Origin: Picochlorum sp. 'celeri'
Taxonomy: Eukaryota; Chlorophyta; Trebouxiophyceae
Length of the DNA: 64,000 nt
NCBI GenBank assembly: GCA_010909725.1
Contig: JAACMV010000023.1
Span: 1,178,001-1,242,000, forward strand
Direction: 5' to 3'
A model generated the notes under the pieces. It made no database searches, was not told the DNA's origin, and saw only the letters and a list, made by a program, of their open reading frames with translations. Made by a program: the position numbers and the translations under genes. Shown one piece after another: positions 19,819-31,800 of the stretch. How positions within the stretch are numbered: the first letter of the stretch is position 1; every line of letters begins with the position of its first letter.

Positions 19819-22099
19819 ATGAAGCAAGGAACGGCATTATCCTGTTCAAACAGAGGTGGTATTTCCATCCGAAGGAGACTGACAGTGGTACGTTTTTTCT
19901 TTGGCGTTGGTGCACCGTGCGCCATCGACATTGTTTATCACCACGCGCTTGACGAGTTCATTTCTGACATGGACCACGTACATTGCGTTGCAGAAAGCTC
20001 ACAGTGAGCCATCTTTGGTCATGCCAAGCAAGGAGCTGGTGCTTCCGACCCCAAAGTACTGCGAGAGCATACACCAGACAAGAAGAAGACCCACCAGTAC
20101 CGTCGAGATCGGGAACGTCAGGGTCGGCAGCGAGCACCCAATTGCTTTGCAGACAATGACAACGACAGACACGAGAGACGTGGCAGCCACGGTGGAGCAA
20201 GTGAAACGATGTGCTGATGCTGGAGCAGACATGGTCCGAATTACTGTTCAGGGCCGCAAGGAGGCCGAGGCGTGCATGGCCATCAGAGAGCAGTTGTTCA
20301 AAGATAGATACGATACACCTCTTGTGGCTGACATTCATTTCCAGCCAGCGGTCGCCATGATGGTGGCAGAGGCATTTGAAAAGATCCGAATCAACCCAGG
20401 AAATTTTGCTGATGGAGCCAAGAAGTTTGAAGAAATCAATTATGATGATCCAGCTCAGTTCGAAGCGGAAAAGGAGAAAATCCGCGAACTGTTTGCCCCG
20501 CTGGTGGAGAAGTGCAAGTCTCTGAACAGGGCAATGAGGATTGGAACCAACCATGGATCCCTGTCTGCGCGTATCTTATCATTCTATGGAGACACCCCTC
20601 GTGGCATGGTGGAATCCGCCTTTGAGTTCGCCGACATTTGCAGAGATATGGACTACCACAACTTTTTGTTCTCCATGAAAGCTTCCAACCCATTGGTCAT
20701 GGTCCAAGCCTACCGCCTGCTTGCGGAGGAGATGTATGCCAAAGACTGGAAGTACCCCCTGCATTTGGGAGTCACTGAAGCTGGCGAGGGTGAGGATGGT
20801 AGAATGAAGAGCGCAATCGGTATTGGAGCGCTGCTCATGGACGGGCTCGGCGATACAATCCGAGTGTCCTTGACAGAAGACCCAGAGTTTGAGATGGACC
20901 CATGCAGGCGAATGGCCAACTTAGGAAAGGCGGCAGATTCGGAGAAATGGGGTGTCCAGGAATTCGAGGAACACAGAGATACACATTTGTTCACACGTCG
21001 AGTGGGAGCATCACCTGCTCAAAATGATGGTGACAAGTATGACTACTCCCAACTTCTGCACAGAGATGGCAGTGTGTTCAGCGTAGTGAATGTATCCGAA
21101 TTGGCCAAACCTGAAGCATTGTATCAAAAATTAGGCTGCAAATTAGCAGTTGGCATGCCCTTCAAGGATATTGCCACGTCGGACACGATCATCATGTATG
21201 ATCTTCCCAGCCAAGATGATGCTGAGGCTTGCAAGGCCCTTCGCAGATTGCAAGAAGTTGGTGTGAATGTGCTTGCTCCAGCAGAAAGCCTTCGAGAGAA
21301 TCCTCTCGAGGGAGCTGTTCCAATTATGCAGCTCAAGGTGGCATCAGATATGTTCAAAACATCTGGAAAGGTAGACTCTGCAAATGGACACTTTGCTGTC
21401 TTTGTCGACGGAACAGAAACTGATGAGCAGATTGCTTCCCTGGGAGCAATGAAGCCTGACGTTGCCCTCCTCAGGATTGCTCCAGGTGTCTCCAGAGTTC
21501 ATGCCTCAAGAAGAGTGTTCGAAGTCCTGCAGCAGAATGATGTTGAGGTCCCAATAATTCATCACATCACGTTCCCAGATGGAACAGATAGGGATGAAAT
21601 CATCATTTCTTCAGGGGCACAAGTCGGAGCGTTGATGGTCGATGGCAAGGGAGACGGACTGGTGATCGATTGCGCCACAGAGGATGTAGATTTTGTCAGA
21701 AACACATCATTTGGTCTGCTTCAGGGATGCCGCATGCGCAACATCAAGACGGAATATGTTAGTTGCCCATCGTGTGGAAGGACCTTGTTCGACCTCCAGG
21801 AGGTCACAGAGCAAATCAGGGAGAAGACGGGACATCTGCCAGGAGTGTCCATTGCTGTGATGGGATGCATCGTGAATGGGCCTGGAGAAATGGCAGATGC
21901 AGACTTTGGATACGTGGGAGGAGCCCCAGGAAAAATTGATTTGTACGTAGGAAAGGAAGTCGTCAGACGAGGCATTGATATGGAAGGTGCACCAGACCAA
22001 TTGATTGAGCTCATCAAGGAAAATGGCAGGTGGCAAGACCCCCCAACAGACGATGATGAAGAGAGCGAACCTGCCACAGCTGCCGCATCGTCAGTCTAG
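19819..22099 (+). CDS. ispG: 4-hydroxy-3-methylbut-2-enyl diphosphate synthase IspG/GcpE (HDS), plant type
   Basis: Exons 19819-19887 and 19994-22099, intron 106 bp (GTACGT...TTGCAG), 724 aa. The enzyme converts MEcPP to HMBPP in the plastid MEP pathway. The TIM-barrel half starts at VEIGNVRVGSEHPIALQTMT and includes PLVADIHFQP and IRINPGNFADG. The long internal insertion typical of plant-type enzymes follows. The C-terminal iron-sulfur half carries CPSCGRTLFDL and MGCIVNGPGE, whose three Cys and the Glu bind the 4Fe-4S cluster. Exon 1 begins MKQGTALSCSNRGGISIRRR, a convincing transit peptide, which is why I prefer it over the in-frame ATG at 19901 inside the intron. Confidence 0.93.
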
Positions 22100-22132
22100 A
22101 GTTTTGTTTCATTCGATGACGCATGAAAATGA

Positions 22133-22849
<717 letters not shown>

Positions 22850-22879
22850 CCTGTACAATAAATACATGTATTCGAATTT

Positions 22880-25493
22880 TTATATCGAAAGTTGTTCGGG
22901 CAAACTGCCTAGCATCTTTGGGCCCTTGCTGTCCCATAACTGGCATTTGGCCATCTCTGTTCCATCTTGGTACGCTCCCAGCTCGTCGGTGAAAGCATCG
23001 CTCAGGAAGATCTCCAAGTCTTCAAAACGTGCTCGACTGGCTACGAGCACTCGATTGTCATCATCCGATAGACTAGAAGATACCTTTTCCAGCAATTTGA
23101 CACACCTGAGCGTCACATTATTCCGCAGACCGGCAACATCTTCCCCTTCTCGAAGACAGCATTCGAGGACGAGGCATGCAGAGACACTGTCACCAATCTC
23201 CAAGTATCCCTCGCAGATGTTCATTGCAATTTTTAAAAAGAGTGAAGCAACTCCAGAGGCATCGTTTTTCCAGTCACTCCGTGTCCTGATGACTCGCAAC
23301 AAAGAAAGAACTTCAGGAAATGTTGCAGGGTGGGTCATACCTCCGCACATCTCCTGTTTGAGCAGGACTGCTTGCTCCAAGAGTTTTCTCGCACGTGACA
23401 CTTCACCAGAATTTCCTATGGACAAAGATGCAGCAACATTTTTCAGGGCCCAAATGCGCTCCGTGACTGGTGTTTTGGATTCCCTTTCTTTGGCTCTTGC
23501 TCTCCTGAGCTCTTCCTCCTCTGGCCATTCTTCCTCCAGCAGTTTAGCTGCCAGCAATGCCTTTTGTGCTTTTTCCTTTTGAATCAATTCATTTTTTCGC
23601 TCAATAGAGATATTTTTATCAGCAATAGCCATAATTTCCCGTGAAACTGGATGCGTTGGACCTAATATTTGGGCGATCAGGCTGGAATGTGCCATGAGTG
23701 AATCTGGTGGCGACCCTGCAAAGGACTCGTTCAGCCTCTTCCTCGTGAATTCAGCGCACATTTCGAACCATGCTGGGGCATCACTTTCTTTTGAAGGTCT
23801 AGTATACAGAGAGCGGTCTATAAAATGTGCCACCTCAAGGCACACACCCAAGTTCTTTGGTCCACGAGAGAGGCATTTCGGTTCTGCACGGATCCCTTTG
23901 TACAGTTTTTCATTTGAATCCTCCATGGATTCCATGAACAACGCTATAGTGTCTTGATTACCCGCATCCTCTACAATCTTATCTAAAAACGTATCGTAAA
24001 GCTTCTGATAGCTGAAAGGGTGGTCTTCAGGCAACACGCCCGACTCTGTTCGGCACTCGAATGATTGGGTCAGCGACCCAGTCCCCTGCAGATCTGCCGT
24101 GCTGCTATCGAGACACTCGAGCGCCATCAGCGTGCTTCTCATTGAGATGACAGACATCCAATGATTCGCCTCTGGACTTTCCATCAATGTTAGCGGCCCA
24201 TCCCCACCCATTTTCTGCAACTGCAAGGCAGATAGCACAGAATCTGCACAGTGCTTCATCACTGTAGATATCTGACTCGGTGCGTCTGCGGCCATGTCCT
24301 CCATCGATGCATAATCCTTCTCAAAGGGATCGACGGGGCCTCCCATCAGGCTGCCGGCCTCCACAGTGAGCCGGGCCTTGGCCTGTTGCTCAAGAGGCCC
24401 TGGCAAGAGCGTGCCCGCTGGAGGGACTGCTACTGTGACAGACCCTTGCACCCGGACAGCAAATGTAGACATCTCCTTTTCGGCCTCTTCCCTTGCTCTC
24501 ACTCTGGCTGCAGCTGCCTCCTCTCTAGCTTTTATTTCAGCCAGCTTCTTCTGCCGTGCCTCTTCTTCCTTCCTTTGCAACTCCAACAGGCGAAGCCTCT
24601 CTTCCTCTTCCCTCCGCTCCCTCTCAACTCGTCGCGCCTCTTCTAGTGCTTCTTTTTCTTTTTGCAACCTCGCCTGATACTCTTCATCCAACTTTCGCTG
24701 TTGTTCCTCGTACTCTTTTCGTGAGGCCTCAATCTCTCTCCTCTTTCTCTCCTGCTCCTCCCTTGCTTCCTGCGCAGTAAAAATGACAGTACATCTGGAT
24801 AGCAGTAGCACCTTACTTTCCACGCACAAGAGATCGTACCTTTTCATACTTTTCCTGTAATTTCTTCTGCCGGTCAGCTTCCTTGCGAGCCTTCTCGGAC
24901 ACCTCCTCCACTCGGCGCTTCTGCTCTGCAGCCAGTCTCACCTCCTCTTGCTCCTTCCACTCCTGCCTCTTTCGACGAAGCTCGACGTTCATTAGTCGAG
25001 ACTTTTCCTGGTTCCTAAACAGCCGAGCAGAATCATATCTTAATTCTTGAGCCGACAACCTTCCAAGAATCCCCGACACGACCGCAACCAGTGTGAGCAG
25101 ATACCCGTCCAGACCATGCATGGCAGGGGCGCTTGCTTGAGCCAGCGGCGATATCGCCCCCTTGCTCTGCTCTAATTCAGACAGCGTCCCACCCACATGC
25201 TCTTGAACCTCTATAGATCTCGATGCATAGCACTCTCCCTCGCCACGATGCTCGGTAGCAATTCCTTCCTCCGCTTCCTCAAGACTGCTAGAGTCCTCCT
25301 TCGAAACCACGCTCACATCCTCCCCATGATCAGCCTCTGCCTGACACAAGCATCTATTAATGCGCCTACATGTTGAGGCTGGAGAGACATCGGCAAGGCG
25401 TGGCGCATATGCGGACCTTGGTCCCACCCAAGAGCAGGCTGCTTCCTGTCGTCGCACAGAGTCAACATACGAGCAATGCGATACCACTCTCAT
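22880..25493 (-). CDS. Coiled-coil protein with N-terminal membrane segment and C-terminal helical repeats
   Basis: Exons 25493-24840 and 24769-22880, intron 70 bp (GTACGA...GCGCAG), 847 aa. ATG 25595 in frame would add 34 residues. The first 45 residues (MRVVSHCSYVDSVRRQEAAC) are Arg/Ser/Ala-rich, like an organelle presequence. A hydrophobic segment GYLLTLVAVVSGILG lies near residue 130. A charged coiled coil of about 200 residues crosses the splice site (QEKYEKEAREEQERKRREIE). The C-terminal half is helical with repeat-like pairs such as SRARKLLEQAVLLKQEMCGG and SVSACLVLECCLREGEDVA, suggesting TPR-like repeats. I do not recognise the family. It may be an organelle-membrane scaffold, an inference. 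Confidence 0.65.
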
Positions 25494-25769
25494 CTTTTCA
25501 GATAGAACAAGATCGTAATCATCATCATGAAAACAAAAATAATAATCGTAATGCATTGAATACCATAGTGATGTCGCGATGAGCAAATGATCCATTTGCT
25601 CTCAATCAAAAGGCCTTCTTTGATTGAGATTCGTACCAAAATATTATGGTCCAGTCTCCTTGCCCTGGAGAGAAAACAAATATATATTCCGGTGCATTCT
25701 TACACATAGTGCGAGTCTGAGTTGAAAGACAGGCAGACTGCTGGAATCGAGGCATACCAAGAATTTCTC

Positions 25770-27014
25770 ATGGCCCAGCATCAGTTCAACCAATATGGGC
25801 AACAGGGGTGGTCTCAGCCCCAGCCTCAGCAAGGATACTCTCAGCCAAGTGTTTTTGTTCCACAGGTCCGTGTTAGGCTTGCGTGGACTCTGGGATTGTT
25901 GACGTCAGGGCTCGTTCCAACTGTCAACAAACATTGTACCGTTTTTCTGATGTTCGCGGCGGATTCCCGACGGGATCTAACAACATTCGATTACTTTGGA
26001 CGTGTGCAGAATCCAAGCACGATGCAAAGCGGCGGGGTGGGGCCCTCCTTTGCTGGAGTCGATCCGTTTCTGTCTGGAGTGGCTGGAGACGTGCTGCGGC
26101 AACAAGGTCAGTCATATCTGCAACGCAGTCAGGCATACATGCAGTCCAAGATAGGGTTTCTGTCTGGTGGGACGGTATCGTACCTCTTTGCAGTGACACC
26201 AGAGTACGGTGAGTGGTTGCTGTCATGCTCGCCCCTTGGTTGACGTTGTGTTTGAACTATTGATGTTGGTTCCAACCTTAATGCAGTGGTGCAAAAGACG
26301 ATGATGCTTCTCCTTCCATTTTTAAGGAAATGGACATATTCTAGAATACCTGACCAGGTACGTGACCTTTGCAGCCCGCATGCCAGAGATTCACACACAC
26401 CCAAACACGTCTCTTCTCCTCTGCAGCTGAGTGGTCAGCACAAGTATCAGCCAGCAAAGCAGGATACGAATGCTCCTGATCTCTACCTGCCAGTAACTTC
26501 GCTATGGACATATTGTCTTCTTGTTGGATTCGCCCTCTTTGTGAAACAGGCATTCAAGCCGGAAGTAATTTACAATACTGTCTCCTTGTCAGTAGGGGCA
26601 TGGATATTCCATGCCATGGTTTTAAAAACCCTGCTCTGGGCCATGAGCATATCTGACGCACCGATCATGGAGCTCTCTTCTTATGCTGGATATTCGTTCG
26701 TGTACGGCTGTTTCGTCGTGTCGGCGAGGCTAGCAGGTGGCAGTGCTGCAGGGCACGCTGTTTGGGTGTATTGTAGTTTTGCATATGCGTTGTTCCTTGT
26801 GAGGACATTGAAACGTATTATTCACCAAGAACCCAAATACCATTATGGTGCGTCAGAGATTGTGTACCTTGACTGTCCTGTTTATAAAAATCTGATGCAG
26901 TGATATATTATTTTGCATGCAGGGGGGCCAGCTCATCAGAATTACTTGCTGCTAGGCCTGGCCATTTTCCAATTCCCTTTGATAGGATGGCTCTCGCGAA
27001 TCACTGCAGTATAA
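25770..27014 (+). CDS. YIF1: YIF1 Golgi membrane protein
   Basis: Five exons: 25770-25865, 26010-26208, 26287-26357, 26427-26847 and 26923-27014, all phases consistent, 292 aa. The N-terminus is Gln/Pro/Tyr-rich (QHQFNQYGQQGWSQPQPQQG). The conserved YIF1 core follows: PFLSGVAGDVLRQQGQSYLQ, YFKVTP-like YLFAVTPEYVVQKTMMLLLP, then APDLYLPVTSLWTYCLLVGF and a set of four or five transmembrane helices ending LLLGLAIFQFPLIGWLSRIT. Yif1 pairs with Yip1 and Rab GTPases in ER-Golgi transport. Introns are 144, 78, 69 and 75 bp. The stop is only 36 bp before the BUD32 start codon on the same strand. Confidence 0.88.
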
Positions 27015-27050
27015 AAATTGTAGTATAGCAGGATTGTAGGAAAGGGAAGC

Positions 27051-27813
27051 ATGGAAGAAGAACAACAACAACCAGAGTGTAGCATGTCGAACTTGGTCAG
27101 CCAAGGGGCAGAGGCGGTATGTCAACACTGGACCATGTCCTCTATTTTTTTGATACACACATGATATGAATATTGCCATGCAGAGAGTCTGGGAGGTTCG
27201 TGAGCTGAACATGCCGGCCATTCGGAAGCACCGATTTTCCAAGTCGTACCGTTTGGCGGAATTGGACCAACAACTGACCGTGACAAGGCTACGACAGGAA
27301 GTGAGATCTCTTCTGAGGGCAAGAAAGCTGGGAATCAAGACACCGACGCTGTACAGGGTGGATCTGGCGAATAGCAACATCATTATGGAAAAGATCCATG
27401 GCATGACGCTCAAGCAGGCTCTGCTGCAAGATGCATTGCTCGATATGGCTGCAAAACGCCGCATATTAAAATCTTTGGGGTCTATGGTTGCAAAGTTACA
27501 TGATGGAGATATAATTCACGGAGATTTGACGACGAGCAACGTGATGATGTCTGGTGCATCTGGGGACAACAAGCATGCCACACTGTACTTGATTGACTTT
27601 GGATTGAGCCAATTTTCGGCCCTCTCGGAAGATAAAGCAGTCGACTTGTACGTTATGGAGCGTTCGTTTAATAGTGCTCACCCAATAGATGGCGAGGAAT
27701 TGTTCGCCGAGTTCATGACATCATACAGACGGTCATCCAGGGCCTGGTGTAGCACACTGAACAAACTCGCCGAGGTCAGAATGCGCGGGCGAAAGCGGTC
27801 AATGGTCGGTTGA
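27051..27813 (+). CDS. BUD32: BUD32/PRPK kinase of the KEOPS complex
   Basis: Exons 27051-27116 and 27184-27813, intron 67 bp (GTATGT...ATGCAG), 231 aa, the usual short length for this lineage. The minimal kinase fold starts with VSQGAEARVWEV in place of a Gly loop, then RHRFSKSYR-like KHRFSKSYRLAELDQQL. The catalytic IIHGDLTTSNVMM and metal-binding LIDFGLSQFS, followed by VDLYVMERSFNSAHP, are diagnostic. The Lys/Arg-rich C-terminus RMRGRKRSMVG is typical. With Kae1 it supports N6-threonylcarbamoyl-adenosine formation on tRNA. Stop codons of BUD32 and the convergent REXO4 are 14 bp apart. Confidence 0.93.
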
Positions 27814-27827
27814 GAAATACAATATAT

Positions 27828-28751
27828 TTATTTTCTTTTTCGTTTCAATCGTCGTTTCATTTCTTTGGCGTGCCACGCCTCCCACGAGGTCTTGTGTTTA
27901 TTGTACAGTCCCAACACAGCTCGGGCATCCTGCACAGAGTCGTGCTCTCCCGTCTGTATGGTTAAATTCAGCTCTTCTGCGACAATGAGCCTCAACGCCC
28001 TAGGTTTCAGTTTTCCTGATATCAAACGCCTCATGAAATCGGGGTAGTGCGCTGAATCTCGAATGTGCGACTCTGGGTGGGACAGCCCAAGAGCATCCAG
28101 GTCATTCTGCAATGCATGCCCCACCAACACCCGCCCCCGTACGATTGCTTTGACTCTGTCGACAACAAGGGATTTTGCAGGAGCTCCTACTAAATCTTTT
28201 GCTCTAATACCACTCCATTGTGTCCTGTAATCTGTGATCTTTTCAGTTGGGGACACAAACGTATCGTAGACCAGGTCCCCTGACGAATTGACGATCGAAA
28301 CACGAGCTAATATACTAGATACACCCCCTGGACCACTCCCAACCATTTCACAATCCAAAGCCAGTACCTTTGTGAGGCTACTGTGGATTGTCCTGGCCGC
28401 TTCCTCGTGAATCTTCTCCGAAGACGTCACGTTCAACATGACCTCTGAAGCTGACTCTCCCGTGCGATGCTTCCCGTCTTCTGCCTCCGACAACTTCTTT
28501 CTTTTGCCGGTGGAAATTGTAGCTTTCAATATATCCCAGTTTGTCGTGCCAGGAGTATTGCCACCCACTTTGGCTGGGTGGTCCTCTGTGCTATGGCTCT
28601 TCTTCTTCCTCTTCTTGCTCTTCTTCCTTACAGACGGGGCGGATGCCCCTTCCGTATCGATTTGACGCACTTGTGACTCAAAATTAATACCAGTCACCTG
28701 AGTACTACCTACGCCAAGCCGCCTGGCCTTGTCTTTTGTTCGTCCACCCAT
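27828..28751 (-). CDS. REX4: REXO4/REX4-type DEDDh 3'-5' RNA exonuclease
   Basis: Intronless, 307 aa. A Lys-rich N-terminus (KKSKKRKKKSH) looks like a nucleolar signal. The exonuclease domain begins KVLALDCEMVGSGPGG, giving the first Asp and Glu. VLVGHALQNDLDAL supplies the second Asp. EHDSVQDARAVLGLY supplies the conserved His and last Asp (DEDDh). Other landmarks are VYDTFVSPTEKITDYRTQWS and IRDSAHYPDFMRR. Rex4 proteins act in pre-rRNA processing. A basic tail ends the protein. The start ATG is the first in frame and the reading frame closes upstream. Divergent from mS33. Confidence 0.9.
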   Translation of the reverse strand: MGGRTKDKARRLGVGSTQVTGINFESQVRQIDTEGASAPSVRKKSKKRKKKSHSTEDHPAKVGGNTPGTTNWDILKATISTGKRKKLSEAEDGKHRTGESASEVMLNVTSSEKIHEEAARTIHSSLTKVLALDCEMVGSGPGGVSSILARVSIVNSSGDLVYDTFVSPTEKITDYRTQWSGIRAKDLVGAPAKSLVVDRVKAIVRGRVLVGHALQNDLDALGLSHPESHIRDSAHYPDFMRRLISGKLKPRALRLIVAEELNLTIQTGEHDSVQDARAVLGLYNKHKTSWEAWHAKEMKRRLKRKRK

Positions 28752-29015
28752 CCTCAGGACAATGTGCTTGTTGCCACGACAATGGATACCCTCAGTCCTT
28801 TCTTTCCCTCATTATCAATTATGTATGTATGCATGAATGTATGAAGTTTGATTTGCAATCGACAGTGCCTTCATAAATAAATGCATGCATGTATTTATTC
28901 TATTTATTTACAGAGATTTACCGCACATTGGTTTGATACGCACATCGCCGCGAAGTAGCCTCTACACATACATACATATGTATTAGGTCCAATTCTCGCG
29001 AAGAAGATTGCAGGC
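28752..29015. other. Divergent spacer between REXO4 and mS33
   Basis: Contains an ATGTATG/ATGCATG-rich simple stretch around 28820-28890. No gene is seen. Confidence 0.4.
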
Positions 29016-29590
29016 ATGTCGTTTCCATGCCGTCGTCGGATTCTGAGCGACTTCTCGGGGTGTTTCGCGCTTGCAAGACAGTCGAATCTGGGTGCCTCCG
29101 TGTCCGATGGCACCGTATACAGTGTTATGAGGAGTAAAATATTTTCGAATAGCAAAGAGCCGTCGTTGTCAGAGGCTACGTTGGTTCGGAGAGTGTCCTC
29201 AGTCTCCAACAAGCAGCAGGACGCTGGGCGTAGTGATAGCGGTGCTCGAAGCGAGACATTAGAAGAGGTGCGAGCAAGGATATTTGGACACCATATAGGA
29301 GACGGCCTGAGATCAGGCAGAAAGATTCTGGCAAAGCCCCTCATTGGCGACCAGGTAGCATCATACTATCCTGAGGACTGGTTTGCTGGAGACCCCCTCC
29401 TGTTGGATGTAGAAGCTGAAAGGTACGAGTCGCGAGCTTTGTGGCATGGTCTAGGCTACTGTCATCATGGTGGTATCATTGCAATGACACATTATTGTGC
29501 AGGGCGAAACATAAACTGGATCGTCTCAAGAGACGAGGGAAAGCGCCTCCTAAAAAAGGTGCTGGAAAGCGTTCTGGGAAGAACAAATGA
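29016..29590 (+). CDS. Mitochondrial ribosomal protein mS33
   Basis: Exons 29016-29422 and 29503-29590, intron 80 bp (GTACGA...GTGCAG), 164 aa. The mS33 core is ARIFGHHIGDGLRSGRKILA then KPLIGDQVASYYPEDWFAGD. After splicing it continues RAKHKLDRLKRRGKAPPKKG, a basic tail typical of the family. The unspliced frame reads into a different C-terminus without these features. About 85 residues precede the core, longer than animal mS33. The beginning MSFPCRRRILSDFSGCFALA is basic and hydrophobic, as for mitochondrial import. This is a small-subunit component of the mitoribosome. Confidence 0.88.
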
Positions 29591-29659
29591 TCAGGAAAAT
29601 TCATTGTATGCCATAAATTAATCCTTTAAAAGCAAATTTCATCGATTGAATGGTAATTC

Positions 29660-31380
29660 ATGGTATTCTTCCTGAACTCGTTCAAATTTGTTGTTGGAAA
29701 GACACGCACCGCCTTCCCTGTCTCAAGGTATACAACAGCGAGATCATATTCCTCCGATTTCAAACGAAGCGTTAATATGAATATGGTGAGTGCAACAGGA
29801 ATGGATGCCATCCAAGGGTTGGAACCTCGGGCAGTTTGGGAATTTTTTGGCAGACTGTCGTCCATTCCTCGGCCTTCGTTTCACGAAGAACGGTGCGTTT
29901 CAAAAGAACACTCCAAAACATGGGAGGGATCGCAAAGGTGATGCTCATTGAATGGATATATGCGCGCAGGGTTCTTGAGTGGCTCAAGGAGTTTGCTCAA
30001 GAGCGTGGCCTCACTTGGGACCAAGACAAGGTGGGCAACTTGGTCATTCGCCATCCGGGTACGCAGTCGGGCGTGGAGGCGCCCACCGTCATTATTCAGG
30101 GACATGTCGACATGGTAACTGAGAAGGACGAAGGGAGTGTCCACGATTTCATGTCAGATCCCATCAAGCTCATTCGGGATGGGGACTGGATCACAGCAGA
30201 TGGCACTACGCTCGGCGCTGATAATGGCCTGGGAGTTGTGACGGCATTGGCTGTTCTGGACACACCCAAAGATAGCAAAGATGTGCTATTGCCACCAATC
30301 GAAGCTCTTTTCACTGTAGCCGAGGAGACTGGGTTGGTGGGGGCTTTTGAGCTGGATGGGTCAATGTTGACCGGCAAGACATTGCTCAATCTGGATACAG
30401 AAGATTGGCCAGATATTTTCATCGGCTGTGCAGGAGGGGGAGACTCCTTGCTGACCCTTGACATGAAGCAGGAGCATATCCCCAAGGACTCAAAGACATA
30501 TGCACTGAAAATATCTGGATTGGCCGGAGGACATTCGGGCCTGAATATTTCAGATGGCAGAGCTAACGCGGTGAAGATTGCTGCGGATCTGCTGGATCGT
30601 ATTCACGCCATGCTCCCACATGTGAGGGTGTGCAGTTTCACCGGTGGGGACAAGAGAAATGCCTTGCCACGAGAGGCGACACTGACGCTGCAGCTGACCG
30701 AACCCCAGGTAACGAGTATTAAAGCAAAGTTGGAGGAATGGAATCAAGAGTACCTCAAGGAATTCGGTTCCAGGGAGCCTGAGATTGCGTTTGAGTTGAC
30801 TGCTGCAGCACTGCAGAGCCACACTGTGCTTGCGGAGCAAGACATCGAAGCGTTGACAACGATGCTCCTCAGCCTTCCACATGGTGTCATCAAGAATAGT
30901 CACGCCATGGATGGCCTCGTAGAGACTTCGAACAATGTTGCCTCTGTTAAAATGACTCCTGGGGATGATGCAACAAGCAGCGTATGTGTAGTACAATGCA
31001 GCACCCGCAGCAGTATTGGATATGCTTTAGAACGGGTCAGAAGGACGATTCGTAGGATTGGAGAGGGATGTGGAGCTGACGTGCAGCAAAAGCAAGCGTA
31101 TCCTGGATGGCAGCCCAACCCCAGTGCCAAGGTGGTGCAATTGTGCAAGGACGCCATCACAAGTACCACTGGCACCACACCAGAGCTGAAAGCAGTCCAT
31201 GCTGGCCTAGAGTGCGGAATTTTGGGCGAGCGAATCCCCGGCGTGGAGTGCGTATCGTTCGGACCAACCATCAGGGGTGCGCATTCACCTGATGAAAGGG
31301 TCCAAATCAGCACCGTGGAGCCATTTTGGAAGGCTACATTGGCACTTTTGGAACGCCTGGCAACAGTAACGGTACAATAA
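29660..31380 (+). CDS. pepD: Xaa-His (aminoacyl-histidine) dipeptidase PepD, bacterial-type M20
   Basis: Exons 29660-29892 and 29970-31380, intron 77 bp (GTGCGT...GCGCAG), 547 aa. Starting at ATG 29777 it would be 508. Metal-site motifs of M20 enzymes are present: IIQGHVDMV (first His/Asp), TTLGADNGLGVVTA (bridging Asp), FTVAEETGLVGA (catalytic Glu and Glu ligand), LLNLDTED, and a C-terminal HAGLECGIL with the last His. AGGHSGLNIS marks the dimerisation lid. The first 39 residues (MVFFLNSFKFVVGKTRTAFP) lack acidic residues and look like a mitochondrial presequence. The closest remembered relatives are bacterial PepD proteins, so ancient horizontal transfer is possible, an inference. Confidence 0.88.
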
Positions 31381-31703
31381 TAATACATTGGTCTGGACTC
31401 TCACCAGAAATAACATCCTCAGCAACAGCCGCTAAAACAGACAGTACGTTCAGCTCAACAGTATTTTACAGTCAGTAGAAGCCCAACATCAGATTTTGCC
31501 TGAAGTATGATGGCCTCCCTGCTCCTGTTCGGTTTAGTGGTACCAAGAGTAAAATATTCACAACCTGGAGCAGTCGTCATATGAATGGCCAATAAAATCT
31601 GTTCTCTAACACCCAGCAACCTTAACGTTGAACAGCACTATAGAGAAGTATGTCAAATGGACAGCATTTGGGTCAGGAGGTTTTTTTCATCCCTACGTAA
31701 ATC
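31381..31703. other. Spacer at the border of the repeat-rich region
   Basis: No gene recognised. This is the transition from tightly packed genes to the duplicated and repetitive region. Confidence 0.4.
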
Positions 31704-31800
31704 TTTAAACATTTTATTTAGGGATTTCCTCCTGGGGGGCCTGATTGTCTTGGATGATATTCGTCATATTTTTCGCCTGTGTAATATCTCCCAAAAAAAC
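31704..31800 (+). repeat. Dispersed repeat R1, copy 1
   Basis: The segment starting near ATTTTATTTAGGGATTTCCT and containing CGTCATATTTTTCG recurs at 34694-34793 and, more divergently, near 61640-61690. Copies are only moderately similar, with many substitutions, so they predate the nearby GMC duplication, whose copies are almost identical. No ORF is conserved. The family is unknown. Confidence 0.6.

Noticed and set aside
28904..29344. A 146-codon minus-strand ORF over mS33
   Set aside because: It overlaps the well-supported mS33 exon and shows no recognisable features. It is a shadow frame.
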